Origin: Pseudomonas sp. MUP55
Lineage (GTDB): Bacteria > Pseudomonadota > Gammaproteobacteria > Pseudomonadales > Pseudomonadaceae
Assembly (NCBI RefSeq): GCF_034043515.1
Contig: NZ_CP138214.1
Coordinates: 4,588,001-4,652,000 of the forward strand
Reading direction: 5' to 3'
DNA: 64,000 bases
In this document: positions 1 to 8,836 of the stretch, piece after piece
How positions within the stretch are numbered: the first letter of the stretch is position 1
Layout: each line of letters begins with the position of its first letter
Program-made: the position numbers and the translations under genes
Notes under the pieces: model-generated
Told to the model about the DNA's origin: nothing
What the model saw: only the letters and a program-made list of their open reading frames with translations
Database searches by the model: none

Positions 1-1031
1 GGATCGCGGCACGCGTTCCTTACCTGCAGAGTGAAGTGTTCCGTTTCGGCAACACCATCATCGACGACTGGGAAGGCCAGGTGAACGCCTGGCCCCTGGA
101 CGAAGGGTTGATCGACTACGTCGACAAATCCTACGAACACGCCCTGGGCAACCCCGGCGCCAACGCCAACATCATTGCCAATACTGAAATCCAGGTTGGC
201 GAAGACAAGGTCGACGTCAAGGAAATCACCCCGGAAAAACTCGCCAGCCTCAATGAGCTGGGCGGTTCCGAAGCGAACGTCGCCACCGGCTATCACGCCA
301 TCGAATTCCTGCTCTGGGGCCAGGACCTCAACGGTACAGGTCCTGGCGCGGGCAACCGTCCGGCTTCGGACTACATGACCGGCGACGGTGCAACCGGCGG
401 CCACAACGAGCGTCGTCGTACCTACCTGCGTGCCGTGACCCAACTGCTGGTCAGCGACCTGCAGGAAATGGTCGGCAACTGGAAGCCCAACGTCGAAGAC
501 AACTACCGCGCCACCCTCGAGTCGGAACCGGCTACCGACGGCCTGCGCAAAATGCTGTTCGGCATGGGCAGCCTGTCCCTCGGCGAGCTGGCTGGCGAAC
601 GCATGAAGGTGTCCCTGGAGGCCAACTCGCCGGAAGACGAGCAGGACTGCTTCAGCGACAACACGCATAACTCGCACTTCTACGACGCCAAGGGCATCCG
701 CAACGTCTACTTGGGCGAGTACACCCGCGTTGACGGCAACAAGCTGACCGGCCCGAGCCTGTCGTCCCTGGTCGCCAAAGCCGACCCGGCTGCCGATGCA
801 GCCCTCAAGGCTGACCTGGCGGCAACTGAAGCCAAGATCCAGGTGATGGTTGACCACGCAGCCAAGGGCGAGCACTACGACCAATTGATCGCAGCCGGTA
901 ACGATGCCGGCAACCAGATCGTCCGTGACGCCATCGCTGCGCTGGTCAAGCAGACCGGCTCGATCGAAGCCGCCGCAGGCAAGCTGGGCATCAGCGACCT
1001 GAACCCGGACAGCGCTGATCACGAGTTCTGA
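1..1031 (+). CDS. Imelysin-family periplasmic protein (5' end outside window)
   Basis: This is the C-terminal part of an imelysin-like (peptidase M75 fold) protein. The reading frame is open back to base 3, so the true start lies left of the window. The imelysin signature GxHxxE is present as GYHAIE, about 95 codons from the left edge, followed by FLLWGQD. A second conserved stretch reads DNTHNSHFYDAKGI. Family members are periplasmic or outer-membrane proteins linked to iron uptake (EfeO/IrpA-type) and were once described as insulin-cleaving proteases; the catalytic role is doubtful. The expected neighbours (a di-haem peroxidase-like protein, a lipoprotein, a second imelysin) would be to the left and cannot be seen. 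A strong hairpin terminator follows the stop codon. The family call is firm; iron as the substrate is inference. Confidence 0.88.
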   Translation, partial: IAARVPYLQSEVFRFGNTIIDDWEGQVNAWPLDEGLIDYVDKSYEHALGNPGANANIIANTEIQVGEDKVDVKEITPEKLASLNELGGSEANVATGYHAIEFLLWGQDLNGTGPGAGNRPASDYMTGDGATGGHNERRRTYLRAVTQLLVSDLQEMVGNWKPNVEDNYRATLESEPATDGLRKMLFGMGSLSLGELAGERMKVSLEANSPEDEQDCFSDNTHNSHFYDAKGIRNVYLGEYTRVDGNKLTGPSLSSLVAKADPAADAALKADLAATEAKIQVMVDHAAKGEHYDQLIAAGNDAGNQIVRDAIAALVKQTGSIEAAAGKLGISDLNPDSADHEF

Positions 1032-1049
1032 TCCAGGGCGAGTTGAAAG

Positions 1050-1073
1050 AGGCGACCTTCGGGTCGCCTTTTT
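1050..1073 (+). terminator. Rho-independent terminator of the imelysin gene
   Basis: Perfect 8-bp stem AGGCGACC / GGTCGCCT around a TTCG tetraloop, followed directly by a T-run. It begins 18 bases after the imelysin stop. Confidence 0.9.
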
Positions 1074-1104
1074 CATGCGCCATCTGCACCACCACAAAAC
1101 CTAT

Positions 1105-1190
1105 GTGGGAGGGGGCTTGCCCCCGATAGCGGTGTGTCAGCAAAGATTTATTTGCTGACCCGGCGCCTTCGGGGGCAAGCCCCCTCCCAC
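1105..1190. repeat. REPIN copy 1 (inverted REP pair)
   Basis: Left REP starts GTGGGAGGGGGCTTGC and the right REP is its inverted copy ending in CCCTCCCAC, separated by about 40 bp. The right arm is imperfect (CCTTCGGGGG in place of the usual CGATAGCGG-side sequence). Such pairs are non-autonomous elements mobilised in trans by RAYT transposases; no RAYT gene is present in the window. Confidence 0.85.
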
Positions 1191-1282
1191 ATTTGCTCCA
1201 GGTTGTTTCCCGAGCTCACCGGTTTACATGCCCTGCACCGCAGGTAGAATGGCGCCTCTGCCCAATCTCCAGAGCGAACTTC

Positions 1283-2737
1283 ATGGCGTTGCCGACCCTG
1301 CGCATCATCGGTTTCATCATCGGCATCTTCCTGATCACGCTTGCGATCGCCATGGTCGTGCCCATGGCCACACTGGTGATCTTCGAACGCACCAGCGACC
1401 TGCCCTCGTTCCTGTGGGCCAGCATGATTACCTTTCTCGCCGGCCTGGCGCTGATCATTCCCGGTCGCCCCGAGCACGTGCACCTGCGCCCGCGGGACAT
1501 GTACCTGCTTACCGTGACAAGCTGGGTGGTGGTGTGCGTCTTCGCGGCGCTGCCATTTCTGCTGACGCAGCACATCAGTTACACCGACTCGTTTTTTGAA
1601 AGCATGTCCGGCATCACGGCCACCGGCTCCACCGTGTTGAGCGGGCTGGACAGCATGTCGCCGGGCATCCTGATGTGGCGCTCGCTGCTGCACTGGCTCG
1701 GCGGCATCGGCTTCATCGGCATGGCGGTGGCGATCCTGCCCCTGCTGCGCATCGGTGGCATGCGCCTGTTCCAGACCGAATCGTCGGACCGTTCAGAAAA
1801 AGTCATGCCGCGCTCGCACATGGTTGCGCGGCTGATCGTTGCGGCGTATGTGGGCATCACCATCCTCGGCAGCCTGGCGTTCTGGTGGGCCGGGATGGGG
1901 CTGTTCGATGCGATCAACCACGCCATGTCGGCGATTTCCACCGGCGGGTTTTCCACCTCCGATGAATCCCTGGCGCACTGGAAGCAACCGGCGGTGCATT
2001 GGGTGGCGGTGGTGGTGATGATCCTCGGCAGCTTGCCATTCACCCTCTACGTGGCGACCCTGCGTGGCAACCGTCGGGCGTTGATCAAGGACCAGCAGGT
2101 GCAGGGTTTGCTCGGCTTGCTGGTGGTGACCTGGCTGGTGCTCGGCACCTGGTATTGGTGGACCACCAACCTGCACTGGCTGGACGCCCTGCGCCATGTG
2201 GCGCTGAACGTCACCTCGGTGGTGACTACTACAGGTTTCGCGCTGGGGGACTACAGCCTCTGGGGTAACTTCTCACTGATGCTGTTCTTTTACCTGGGCT
2301 TTATCGGTGGCTGTTCCGGCTCGACCGCCGGCGGGATCAAGATCTTCCGCTTTCAGGTCGCCTATATCCTGCTCAAGGCCAACCTTAACCAGTTGATTCA
2401 CCCGCGCGCGGTGATCAAACAGAAGTACAACGGCCATCGTCTCGATGAAGAAATCGTGCGGTCGATCCTGACCTTTTCGTTTTTCTTCGCCATCACCATC
2501 TGCGCCATCGCACTGGCCCTGTCGCTGCTGGGCCTGGACTGGATGACCGCGCTGACCGGCGCGGCCAGCACCGTGTCCGGCGTGGGCCCGGGCCTGGGTG
2601 AAACCATCGGCCCGGCCGGCAATTTCGCCAGCCTGCCGGATGCGGCCAAGTGGATTCTGTCGTTGGGTATGCTGCTGGGGCGGCTGGAGATCATTACGGT
2701 GTTTGTGCTCTGTATTCCGGCGTTCTGGCGTCACTGA
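1283..2737 (+). CDS. trkH: TrkH potassium uptake channel subunit
   Basis: 484-aa polytopic inner-membrane protein of the TrkH/KtrB family, the K+-translocating subunit that works with the cytoplasmic NAD-binding regulator TrkA. Repeated pore-loop motifs can be seen, for example SGITATGSTVLSG, ISTGGFSTSD, TSVVTTTGFALGD and ASTVSGVGPGLG, one in each of the four M1-P-M2 repeats; the conserved glycines form the selectivity filter. The ATG at 1283 gives the usual N-terminus MALPTLRIIGFIIGIF, which runs straight into the first membrane helix; the frame is open further upstream but that part lies in a repeat. The length matches the family. The 3' end overlaps the convergent AraC-type gene by 44 bp. 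Confidence 0.95.
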   Translation: MALPTLRIIGFIIGIFLITLAIAMVVPMATLVIFERTSDLPSFLWASMITFLAGLALIIPGRPEHVHLRPRDMYLLTVTSWVVVCVFAALPFLLTQHISYTDSFFESMSGITATGSTVLSGLDSMSPGILMWRSLLHWLGGIGFIGMAVAILPLLRIGGMRLFQTESSDRSEKVMPRSHMVARLIVAAYVGITILGSLAFWWAGMGLFDAINHAMSAISTGGFSTSDESLAHWKQPAVHWVAVVVMILGSLPFTLYVATLRGNRRALIKDQQVQGLLGLLVVTWLVLGTWYWWTTNLHWLDALRHVALNVTSVVTTTGFALGDYSLWGNFSLMLFFYLGFIGGCSGSTAGGIKIFRFQVAYILLKANLNQLIHPRAVIKQKYNGHRLDEEIVRSILTFSFFFAITICAIALALSLLGLDWMTALTGAASTVSGVGPGLGETIGPAGNFASLPDAAKWILSLGMLLGRLEIITVFVLCIPAFWRH

Positions 2738-3752
2738 CGCTCGACGCTTGCAGCAACCGCGCCCGGTATTCGCCGGGCGTGGCGTCGAACCAGCGGCGGA
2801 ATGCGCGAAAGAAGTTGCTGGGGTCGGCAAAGCCCAACAGGTAGGCAATTTCCAGCAAGGTCATGCTCGGCTGCGCCAGGTACTGCTCGGCCAGCTCACG
2901 GCGGGTGTCATCGAGCAGCGCCTGGAAGCTGGTGCCCTCCTCCTGCAAACGCCGTTGCAAGGTACGCTGGGACAGGTGCAGCGTCTGCGCCACCACTTCG
3001 CGCTTGGGCTCGCCCTGGGGCAGCAGGCGGCATAGCACTTGCCGGGCGTTGTGGGTCACGCGGCTTTCGGAAAAGCGCGCCAGGTATTCACCGGCAAAAC
3101 GATCATGCAGAATCGCCATGGCCTCATTGGCCGTGGGCAGCGGTGCATCCATGTCAGCCTGCTCGAAAATCAGCGCGTCATACGGCGCGTTGAATTCCAG
3201 CGGCGCGTGGAAAACCTGTTTGTAGGGCGTCAAATCCGCCGGCTGATCACCCTGCAGCAGTACTTTATGCGGTTGCAGGGTGCGCCCGGTGAGCCAGCCG
3301 CAGAGCGCCAAGGCACTCGCCAGGGAGGCTTCGGCGCTTTGTCGGGTGGGCGGCAGGTGATCGCCGTGCACGGTCAGAATCAGCGCATAACCCTCGGGGG
3401 ACAAGCGGAAGCTCAAGTCGGCGCTTTCGGCGATGATGCGCTGGTAACGCACCAGGCGCTTGAAACCCTCGGCCAGGGTGTTGCTGGACATCAAGGCATA
3501 ACCGGCCACATGAAACGATGCGGGTCGCACCACCTTTCCCATGTTCAGGCCAATGGCCGGGTTGCCCGACAACTCCACCGCACGCTGCCACAAACGGGTC
3601 ATGGCGTCTTGCGCAAAACGCGCGTCGGGATCACTCAGGGCGGCGTAGTCCAGCCCCAGCTGCATGAACAGGGCCCGGCAATCCAGGCCGTCCATTTCCA
3701 GGGCCTTGACGATGCCCATGGCCCAGCTTGCAGAAGTTGTTCGTTCGCTCAT
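2694..3752 (-). CDS. AraC-family transcriptional regulator, OruR-like
   Basis: 352-aa DNA-binding regulator. Residues about 20-210 correspond to the arabinose-binding-type N-terminal domain (PF12625 type) found in OruR- and ArgR-like AraC regulators of Pseudomonas. The C-terminal 100 residues hold the two helix-turn-helix motifs, recognisable as LHLSQRTLQRRLQEEG and IAYLLGFADPSNFFRAFRRW followed by TPGEYR. The start was set at the ATG at 3752 (MSERTTSASW); the frame continues 29 codons upstream without family-like sequence. The gene overlaps trkH tail-to-tail and is divergent from the DUF962 gene. The ligand is unknown; ornithine or another amino acid is only a guess from the subfamily. Confidence 0.85.
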   Translation of the reverse strand: MSERTTSASWAMGIVKALEMDGLDCRALFMQLGLDYAALSDPDARFAQDAMTRLWQRAVELSGNPAIGLNMGKVVRPASFHVAGYALMSSNTLAEGFKRLVRYQRIIAESADLSFRLSPEGYALILTVHGDHLPPTRQSAEASLASALALCGWLTGRTLQPHKVLLQGDQPADLTPYKQVFHAPLEFNAPYDALIFEQADMDAPLPTANEAMAILHDRFAGEYLARFSESRVTHNARQVLCRLLPQGEPKREVVAQTLHLSQRTLQRRLQEEGTSFQALLDDTRRELAEQYLAQPSMTLLEIAYLLGFADPSNFFRAFRRWFDATPGEYRARLLQASSVSDARTPEYRAQTP

Positions 3753-3913
3753 GGCGTCTTCTTGAATAAAGCGGGCCGAAATGGCAGCCAGAAAGGCAAG
3801 GATACTAAAGTGGCATCTATTGTCACTGGCTGTCAGCACCGATCACTCTAGACTCAAACACGCTCCCCGCCGAGCACCTGTTGGGCGGCACAACAACCAG
3901 AGGGCCTGCTACC

Positions 3914-4225
3914 GTGGAAAATCTCAAGCGGTTCAACAGCTTCGCCGAGTTTTACCCCTACTACCTGACCGAGCACGGCAACAGCACGTGCCGGCGCCTG
4001 CATTTTATCGGTACCACGCTGGTAATCGGCATTCTGGCATACGCCATTGGCCGAGGCTCGCTGGGCCTGTTGCTGGCCGTGCCGATTGCCGGCTACAGCT
4101 TCGCCTGGATCGGGCATTTCTTCTATGAAAAGAACCGCCCGGCTACCTTTCAGCACCCGTTCTATAGCCTGCTCGGTGATTTCGTGATGTACCGCGACAT
4201 GATCCTGGGCAAGGTGCCCTTCTAA
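3914..4225 (+). CDS. DUF962 / Mpo1-like small membrane protein
   Basis: 103-aa protein starting with MENLKRFNSFAEFYPYYLTEH, with the DUF962 features HGNSTCRRLHFIGTT, two hydrophobic helices and the motif FAWIGHFFYEKNRPATF near the C-terminus. DUF962 proteins resemble yeast Mpo1, an Fe(II)-dependent dioxygenase of 2-hydroxy fatty acid alpha-oxidation; the conserved histidines (H in CRRLHF and in WIGHFF) fit metal binding. The start is a GTG at 3914, preceded by AGAGG at a good distance; a TTG 11 codons upstream is less likely. A lipid oxidation role is inferred from the family only. Confidence 0.82.
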   Translation: MENLKRFNSFAEFYPYYLTEHGNSTCRRLHFIGTTLVIGILAYAIGRGSLGLLLAVPIAGYSFAWIGHFFYEKNRPATFQHPFYSLLGDFVMYRDMILGKVPF

Positions 4226-4358
4226 CGCGCAGGATGAAAATCCGTACATCCATCGCGATAAAAGTCTATTTGTCATTTAGGGTGCTGTATCCTGCCAAGG
4301 CTTTTTGAAAGCGCGGATCACCTGCGATTGACAACAGACCTTGCGAGGAGCGACGACG

Positions 4359-4487
4359 ATGCACGAGATACCTAATCTCCCCTTCCCAAGCCTGCACCCT
4401 ACAGAGCAGCCAACACCGCAACAGGCCAGCCCCAAGCAGCCTGAGGCCAAACAAGCCAAACCAGTCGACAGCAAACGCCAGGACTGA
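4359..4487 (+). CDS. Small Pro/Gln/Lys-rich protein, 42 aa
   Basis: A 42-codon gene starting MHEIPNLPFPSLHP and ending in VDSKRQD. A strong GAGGAG ribosome-binding site lies nine bases upstream of the ATG, which is the main reason to call it. The sequence is rich in Pro, Gln and Lys, with no signal peptide or membrane segment, so it is probably disordered and cytoplasmic. I do not recognise a family. It is followed by a perfect 13-bp hairpin and then by another small gene. Confidence 0.6.
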   Translation: MHEIPNLPFPSLHPTEQPTPQQASPKQPEAKQAKPVDSKRQD

Positions 4488-4501
4488 CGCCGTACCAGAC
4501 C

Positions 4502-4535
4502 GTGTGGAAAGCGCACATTCAAGCGCTTTCCACAC
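4502..4535 (+). other. Perfect 13-bp hairpin between two small genes
   Basis: GTGTGGAAAGCGC and its exact complement GCGCTTTCCACAC are separated by an 8-base loop. There is no T-run, so it is not a standard terminator. It lies just upstream of the ribosome-binding site of the next gene and could be an mRNA-stabilising, processing or operator element. Confidence 0.7.
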
Positions 4536-4559
4536 TGCCTGAACCCTGAGGTACCCACC

Positions 4560-4742
4560 ATGACCGACACCCTCCCTGATGCCCCGGACGCCGCCGTCCT
4601 CGACGCTGCCTTGCAGATGATCGAAGTGTGGAACCGCCTCAGCGCGGACAAGCAAGCCACGCTGCTCCAGCGTTTCGGCACCCAGGAAAACGCCCTGGCC
4701 GCCTTGGTGACCACCCAGTTACTGACCCCTGCCCAGACCTGA
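4560..4742 (+). CDS. Small acidic hypothetical protein, 60 aa
   Basis: A 60-aa protein (MTDTLPDAPDAAVLDAAL...) with a predicted helical middle, LQMIEVWNRLSADKQATLLQRF, and no cysteines, signal or membrane segment. A GAGG ribosome-binding site precedes the ATG, and codon use looks like that of the neighbouring genes. It shares the direction of the 42-aa gene, with a hairpin between them, so the two may be one transcript. No family is recognised and no function is proposed. Confidence 0.6.
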   Translation: MTDTLPDAPDAAVLDAALQMIEVWNRLSADKQATLLQRFGTQENALAALVTTQLLTPAQT

Positions 4743-4846
4743 AACCTGCTTGATCCGAGGTTTTTGCGTTTCGCGCCCCTGCACCGGGCAAAGCATCGGT
4801 ATCATTAGCAGCCTATCTTTACCTGCTGCGACAGTGGACCTCTCCT

Positions 4847-6043
4847 ATGCCAGATACCCAGCGCCCCATGGCGGTCACGCTGCAAGTCGTTTCCATCGTG
4901 CTGTTCACCTTTATCGGTTACCTGAATATCGGCATCCCGCTCGCCGTATTGCCCGGCTATGTGCACAGCCAGCTGGGTTACGGCGCGGTGATTGCAGGCT
5001 TGGTGATCAGCGTGCAGTACCTGGCCACCCTGCTGAGTCGCCCGTATGCGGGCAAAATCATCGATAACCTGGGCAGCAAGCGTGCCGTGCTGATTGGCTT
5101 GGCGGGGTGTGGCTTAAGCGGTGTGTTCATGCTGCTCGCGGCGTGGTTTTCAAGCCTGCCGGCCTTGAGCCTTGCCAGCCTGCTGATCGGTCGTCTGGTA
5201 TTGGGCAGTGCTGAAAGCCTGGTGGGCTCGGGCGCCATCGGTTGGGGCATTGGCCGGGTCGGTGCGCAGAACACCGCCAAGGTCATCTCCTGGAACGGGA
5301 TCGCCAGCTATGGCGCCTTGGCGGTCGGTGCGCCGCTGGGCGTATTACTGGTAAGAAATTTCGGACTGTGGAGCATGGGCGTCAGCATCCTCCTGCTGGC
5401 GGCAATCGGCCTGTTGCTGGCCTGGAACAAGGTCGCCGCGCCAATCGTAACCGGCGTGCGCCTGCCCTTCATGAACGTGCTGGGCCGAGTCTTGCCGCAC
5501 GGCTGCGCGCTGGCGCTGGGCTCTATCGGCTTTGGCACCATCGCGACCTTCATTACCTTGTATTACACCACCCAGCATTGGGAAAACGCGGTGTGGGCAC
5601 TGAGCCTGTTCGGCGCCAGCTTTATCGGTGCACGCCTGCTGTTTGGTAATTTGATCAACCGGATCGGCGGCTTTCGCGTGGCAATCGCCTGCCTGTCGGT
5701 GGAGGTGCTCGGCCTGCTGTTGCTGTGGCTGGCGCCGGATGCGCGCCTGGCGCTGGCCGGCGCGGCATTGAGTGGCTTCGGGTTTTCCCTGGTATTTCCC
5801 GCATTGGGCGTGGAAGCGGTCAACCTGGTGCCCGCCTCCAGTCGTGGTGCGGCAGTGGGCGCCTATTCGTTGTTCATCGACCTGTCGCTGGGCATCACCG
5901 GGCCATTGGCCGGGGCCGTGGCGGCAGGCTTCGGGTTTGCCTCGATCTTCCTGTTCGCTGCCCTCGCTGCCTGCGGTGGCTTGCTGCTGAGCCTGTACCT
6001 CTACCGCCAGGCGCCGAAGGCACGCGAAGCCCGCGACAGCTAG
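4847..6043 (+). CDS. MFS transporter, YhhS/YfcJ type
   Basis: 398-aa major facilitator with twelve hydrophobic segments. The N-terminal half matches E. coli YhhS closely in several places as I remember that protein: [38 protein letters not shown] and [11 protein letters not shown], and the loop 2-3 motif is [16 protein letters not shown]. It is therefore an inner-membrane exporter-type MFS protein; YhhS-family substrates are poorly known (arabinose or drug efflux have been proposed). The ATG at 4847 is used; an in-frame ATG sits 7 codons later. The stop overlaps the last bases of arfB on the other strand. Confidence 0.88.
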   Translation: MPDTQRPMAVTLQVVSIVLFTFIGYLNIGIPLAVLPGYVHSQLGYGAVIAGLVISVQYLATLLSRPYAGKIIDNLGSKRAVLIGLAGCGLSGVFMLLAAWFSSLPALSLASLLIGRLVLGSAESLVGSGAIGWGIGRVGAQNTAKVISWNGIASYGALAVGAPLGVLLVRNFGLWSMGVSILLLAAIGLLLAWNKVAAPIVTGVRLPFMNVLGRVLPHGCALALGSIGFGTIATFITLYYTTQHWENAVWALSLFGASFIGARLLFGNLINRIGGFRVAIACLSVEVLGLLLLWLAPDARLALAGAALSGFGFSLVFPALGVEAVNLVPASSRGAAVGAYSLFIDLSLGITGPLAGAVAAGFGFASIFLFAALAACGGLLLSLYLYRQAPKAREARDS

Positions 6044-6453
6044 AAGTCGACCTTGCCGCGCCCGGCCTTGATGCTGCCGCGCTTGGTCTTGGATTCCAGG
6101 CGGCGTTTCTTCGAGCCCAGGGTGGGCTTGGTCGGACGGCGTTTCTTCTCGACCTTGGTGGCGCTGAGGATCAACTCCACCAGGCGCTCAAGGGCATCGG
6201 CGCGATTCTGTTCCTGGGTGCGGTATTGCTGGGCCTTGAGCACCAGCACGCCGTCGCTGGTGATGCGGCTGTCGCGTAATGCTAGCAGCCGCTCCTTGTA
6301 AAACTCCGGCAACGATGAGGCCGGGATATCAAAACGCAGGTGCACCGCGCTGGACACCTTGTTGACGTTCTGCCCACCGGCGCCCTGGGCGCGAATGGCG
6401 GTCAGCTCGATTTCAGCGTCGGGCAGGTGCACGTTGTTGGAAATTACCAGCAT
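6040..6453 (-). CDS. arfB: ArfB (YaeJ) ribosome-rescue peptidyl-tRNA hydrolase
   Basis: 137-aa release-factor-like protein. The GGQ catalytic motif is at residues 26-28 within [13 protein letters not shown], which in release factors positions water to cleave peptidyl-tRNA. The C-terminal tail is strongly basic ([22 protein letters not shown]), as in ArfB, where it enters the empty mRNA channel of a stalled ribosome. There is no codon-recognition domain, so it is not RF1/RF2. The ATG at 6453 gives the family N-terminus [17 protein letters not shown]. It is convergent with the MFS gene and overlaps its last 4 bases. Confidence 0.95.
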   Translation of the reverse strand: MLVISNNVHLPDAEIELTAIRAQGAGGQNVNKVSSAVHLRFDIPASSLPEFYKERLLALRDSRITSDGVLVLKAQQYRTQEQNRADALERLVELILSATKVEKKRRPTKPTLGSKKRRLESKTKRGSIKAGRGKVDF

Positions 6454-6507
6454 TGGAACAGGTCCGTGATTCAGGCCGATCAGCATACGCCACACGTTCC
6501 GCCAGTC

Positions 6508-6534
6508 CAAAAAAACCCGGCGATACGCCGGGTT
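6508..6534 (-). terminator. Terminator downstream of aroP
   Basis: Nine-bp stem AACCCGGCG / CGCCGGGTT with a 3-base loop. Read on the minus strand it follows the aroP stop by about 20 bases and ends in a run of seven T. Confidence 0.9.
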
Positions 6535-6555
6535 CTTTATTGAGGGTTAACGAGG

Positions 6556-7977
6556 TTACTCAAGTACGGTCTGTGGCCTGACCAGGGCGGCCTGTGCCTT
6601 ACGCTTGTTTTTCAGCCAGTAACACACAGCCATAAACGCCACCCACACCGGGATCGCATACACCGACACCTGGATTCCCGGGATCATCAGCATGATCACC
6701 AGGATAAACACCACGAACGCCAGGCAGATGCAGTTCCCGTACGGATACCACAGCGCCTTGAACAACGGCACCTGGCCGGTACGGTTCATGTGCTGACGGA
6801 ACTTGAAATGGGAGAAGCTGATCATCGCCCAGTTGATCACCAACGTGGCCACTACCAGCGACATGAGCAACTCCAGCGCATGCTGCGGGATGAAGTAGTT
6901 CATCAACACCGCCACCAGCGTGACCGCCGCAGATGCCAGGATCGAACGCACCGGTACTCCGCGCTTGTCGATCTTCGCCAGAGCCTTGGGCGCATCGCCC
7001 TGCTCGGCCATGCCCAGCAGCATGCGGCTGTTGCAGTAGGTGCCGCTGTTGTACACCGACAGCGCCGCGGTCAGCACCACGAAGTTGAGGATATGCGCAG
7101 CGGTGTTGCTGCCCAGCATCGAAAACACCTGCACGAACGGGCTGCCGCTGTAGGCATCGCCCGACGCGTTGAGGGTGGCCAGCAGGCTGTCCCACGGCGT
7201 CAGCGACAACAGCACCATCAAGGCGCCGATGTAGAAAATCAGGATGCGGTAGATCACCTGATTGATCGCCTTGGGGATCACGGTGCGCGGCTGGTCCGCT
7301 TCGGCCGCGGTAAAACCGAGCATTTCCAGGCCGCCAAAGGAGAACATGATGATCGCCATGGCCATCACCAATCCGCCGACGCCATGGGGGAAGAAGCCGC
7401 CATGGTCCCACAGGTTGCTCACCGAGGCTTGCGGGCCGCCGCTGCCGCTCACCAGCAGGTAGCTGCCCAGGGCAATCATGCCGACGATGGCCACTACCTT
7501 GATGATTGCGAACCAGAACTCGGCTTCACCGAAGACTTTGACGTTGGCCAGGTTGATCAGGTTGATCAGCACGAAGAAGGCCGCCGCCGAAACCCAGGTC
7601 GGGATTTCCGGCCACCAGTAGTGCACGTACTTGCCGACCGCGGTCAGCTCTGACATCCCCACCAGGATGTACAGAATCCAGCAGTTCCAGCCCGACAGGA
7701 AACCGGCGAAACCGCCCCAGTACTTGTGGGCAAAATGGCTGAAGGAGCCGGCGACCGGCTCTTCGACGATCATTTCGCCGAGCTGGCGCATGATCATGAA
7801 GGCAATAAAGCCGCAGATGGCGTAGCCCAGGATCATCGATGGGCCGGCGGACTTGAGTACCCCGGCCGAGCCGAGGAACAGACCGGTGCCGATGGCGCCG
7901 CCCAGGGCGATCAACTGGATATGTCGATTTTTCAGGCCGCGTTTCAGCTCGCCTGAAGAGGAATGGGGTCCACTCAT
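6556..7977 (-). CDS. aroP: Aromatic amino acid permease AroP
   Basis: 473-aa amino acid/polyamine/organocation-superfamily permease with twelve membrane segments. The N-terminal block LKRGLKNRHIQLIALGGAIG followed by TGLFLGSAG is the family signature, and long stretches match E. coli AroP/PheP as I recall them: MRQLGEMIVEEPVAGSFSHF, EIPTWVSAA, NVKVFGEAEFWFAIIKV and LTAALSVYNSGTYCNSRML. It should carry out proton-driven uptake of Phe, Tyr and Trp. The ATG at 7977 is chosen because the conserved domain begins a few residues later; a TTG six codons upstream is possible. Substrate specificity within the PheP/AroP group cannot be fixed from sequence alone. It stands alone with its own terminator. 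Confidence 0.88.
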   Translation of the reverse strand: MSGPHSSSGELKRGLKNRHIQLIALGGAIGTGLFLGSAGVLKSAGPSMILGYAICGFIAFMIMRQLGEMIVEEPVAGSFSHFAHKYWGGFAGFLSGWNCWILYILVGMSELTAVGKYVHYWWPEIPTWVSAAAFFVLINLINLANVKVFGEAEFWFAIIKVVAIVGMIALGSYLLVSGSGGPQASVSNLWDHGGFFPHGVGGLVMAMAIIMFSFGGLEMLGFTAAEADQPRTVIPKAINQVIYRILIFYIGALMVLLSLTPWDSLLATLNASGDAYSGSPFVQVFSMLGSNTAAHILNFVVLTAALSVYNSGTYCNSRMLLGMAEQGDAPKALAKIDKRGVPVRSILASAAVTLVAVLMNYFIPQHALELLMSLVVATLVINWAMISFSHFKFRQHMNRTGQVPLFKALWYPYGNCICLAFVVFILVIMLMIPGIQVSVYAIPVWVAFMAVCYWLKNKRKAQAALVRPQTVLE

Positions 7978-8567
7978 GAAAAGGGTCTCACGCAAGGTTT
8001 GAAGAGGTTGAATGCAGGTTGCTGCCTTGAATTACCGACTCAAGCAGCGCCGCTCAAACCCCAGCGCAGGCACCAGGAGTACAGCGTCTTTATAGCGGTC
8101 ATGCGTCACCTGTTTGTTTTTATCTGTGACGAAATCGAACCCGTCTGGCTCGTGGCCGGGCGGAGTGATCAGGGCGGATAAACCCTGAGGTCTTGGCCTT
8201 TGCGTGGCTACGCAAGAGGCGTCACAGTAAAACGCGGCGCATTGTACACCGCTCGACAGCTTCGGCACGCACCAGGATCGTGCACCCGACAATCTGTCAG
8301 CTATTTCTTACAGCTGTTTGATGCCCAAGGATTACGGAACTGTCGCGTAAACCTATCGTTACATACCGGAAAATAGTCTTTACGGTCAGGCTCGGAGGTG
8401 GGTTTACGAAAAATTGGCGGTCCGCCACGACTGAAGAATCGGTTCAGCCAATTCGCTGTTTTTTCTCGATAAAAAATAGTGTCAAAAAAACAGAAGAAAA
8501 AGTCCAAATGAAACCGTGTCAATAAATATTTTGCATTTTGAAACACACTCTCCTAGGTTCTGTGCAC
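7978..8567. other. Long intergenic region without a supported gene
   Basis: About 590 bases between the aroP start and the leader of the small peptide gene. Short open frames on both strands lack good ribosome-binding sites and normal residue composition. The right half, from about 8290, is clearly richer in A+T than the rest of the window, including TTTTTTCTCGATAAAAAATA. It must contain the promoters of aroP (minus) and the peptide gene (plus), but I could not place a convincing -35/-10 pair or a known operator. Confidence 0.6.
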
Positions 8568-8590
8568 TTGCCGACGAAGCCCGTCGGCAA
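8568..8590 (+). promoter_or_regulatory. 9-bp leader hairpin upstream of the peptide gene
   Basis: TTGCCGACG and CGTCGGCAA form a perfect stem with a 5-base loop, ending 22 bases before the AGGAGA ribosome-binding site of the 45-codon gene. Its place suggests a 5'-UTR structure; a terminator is unlikely because no T-run follows. Confidence 0.6.
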
Positions 8591-8625
8591 GCCGTTCTCA
8601 AACACCGTCCTCTAGGAGATACACC

Positions 8626-8763
8626 ATGCAAGCACTGGAAAAAGACCTGGAAACCGAACTGCAACTCGACGATTGGTTTGAAGCGCCGACCCATGAGGCC
8701 GCCGTTGAAATGATGCAAGCCGATGCCGTTGTGCCATTTGGCACCGCGATGTGGCCGTTCTAA
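8626..8763 (+). CDS. 45-aa acidic peptide, possible RiPP-like precursor
   Basis: A 45-codon gene with a very strong AGGAGA ribosome-binding site eight bases before its ATG. The product starts MQALEKDLETELQLDDWF, is acidic and helical-looking for its first 30 residues, then becomes hydrophobic and ends VVPFGTAMWPF. This leader-plus-short-core layout resembles precursor peptides of ribosomally made, modified natural products; the core would be the Trp/Phe/Pro-containing tail. The stop is followed by a 9-bp hairpin and, 73 bases on, by a metalloenzyme gene. No signal peptide or cysteine is present. I do not recognise the peptide; the precursor role is inference from size, layout and neighbour. 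Confidence 0.7.
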   Translation: MQALEKDLETELQLDDWFEAPTHEAAVEMMQADAVVPFGTAMWPF

Positions 8764-8779
8764 CACCCGGCAGGCATTC

Positions 8780-8805
8780 GGCAGGTGCTGTGCACGGCAC
8801 CTGCC
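8780..8805 (+). promoter_or_regulatory. Hairpin between peptide gene and metalloenzyme gene
   Basis: Perfect 9-bp stem GGCAGGTGC / GCACCTGCC with an 8-base loop, 17 bases after the peptide stop. It lacks a proper T-run. Such structures often protect the mRNA of an abundant first gene or lower expression of the second, which would fit more peptide than enzyme. Confidence 0.6.
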
Positions 8806-8836
8806 CCCTTACCCAAGGCATCGAAGGACACCCGTC

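Noticed and set aside
8301..8546. A possible 81-aa minus-strand gene in the A+T-rich region upstream of the peptide gene.
   Set aside because: No ribosome-binding site, atypical residue content and no recognisable domain.
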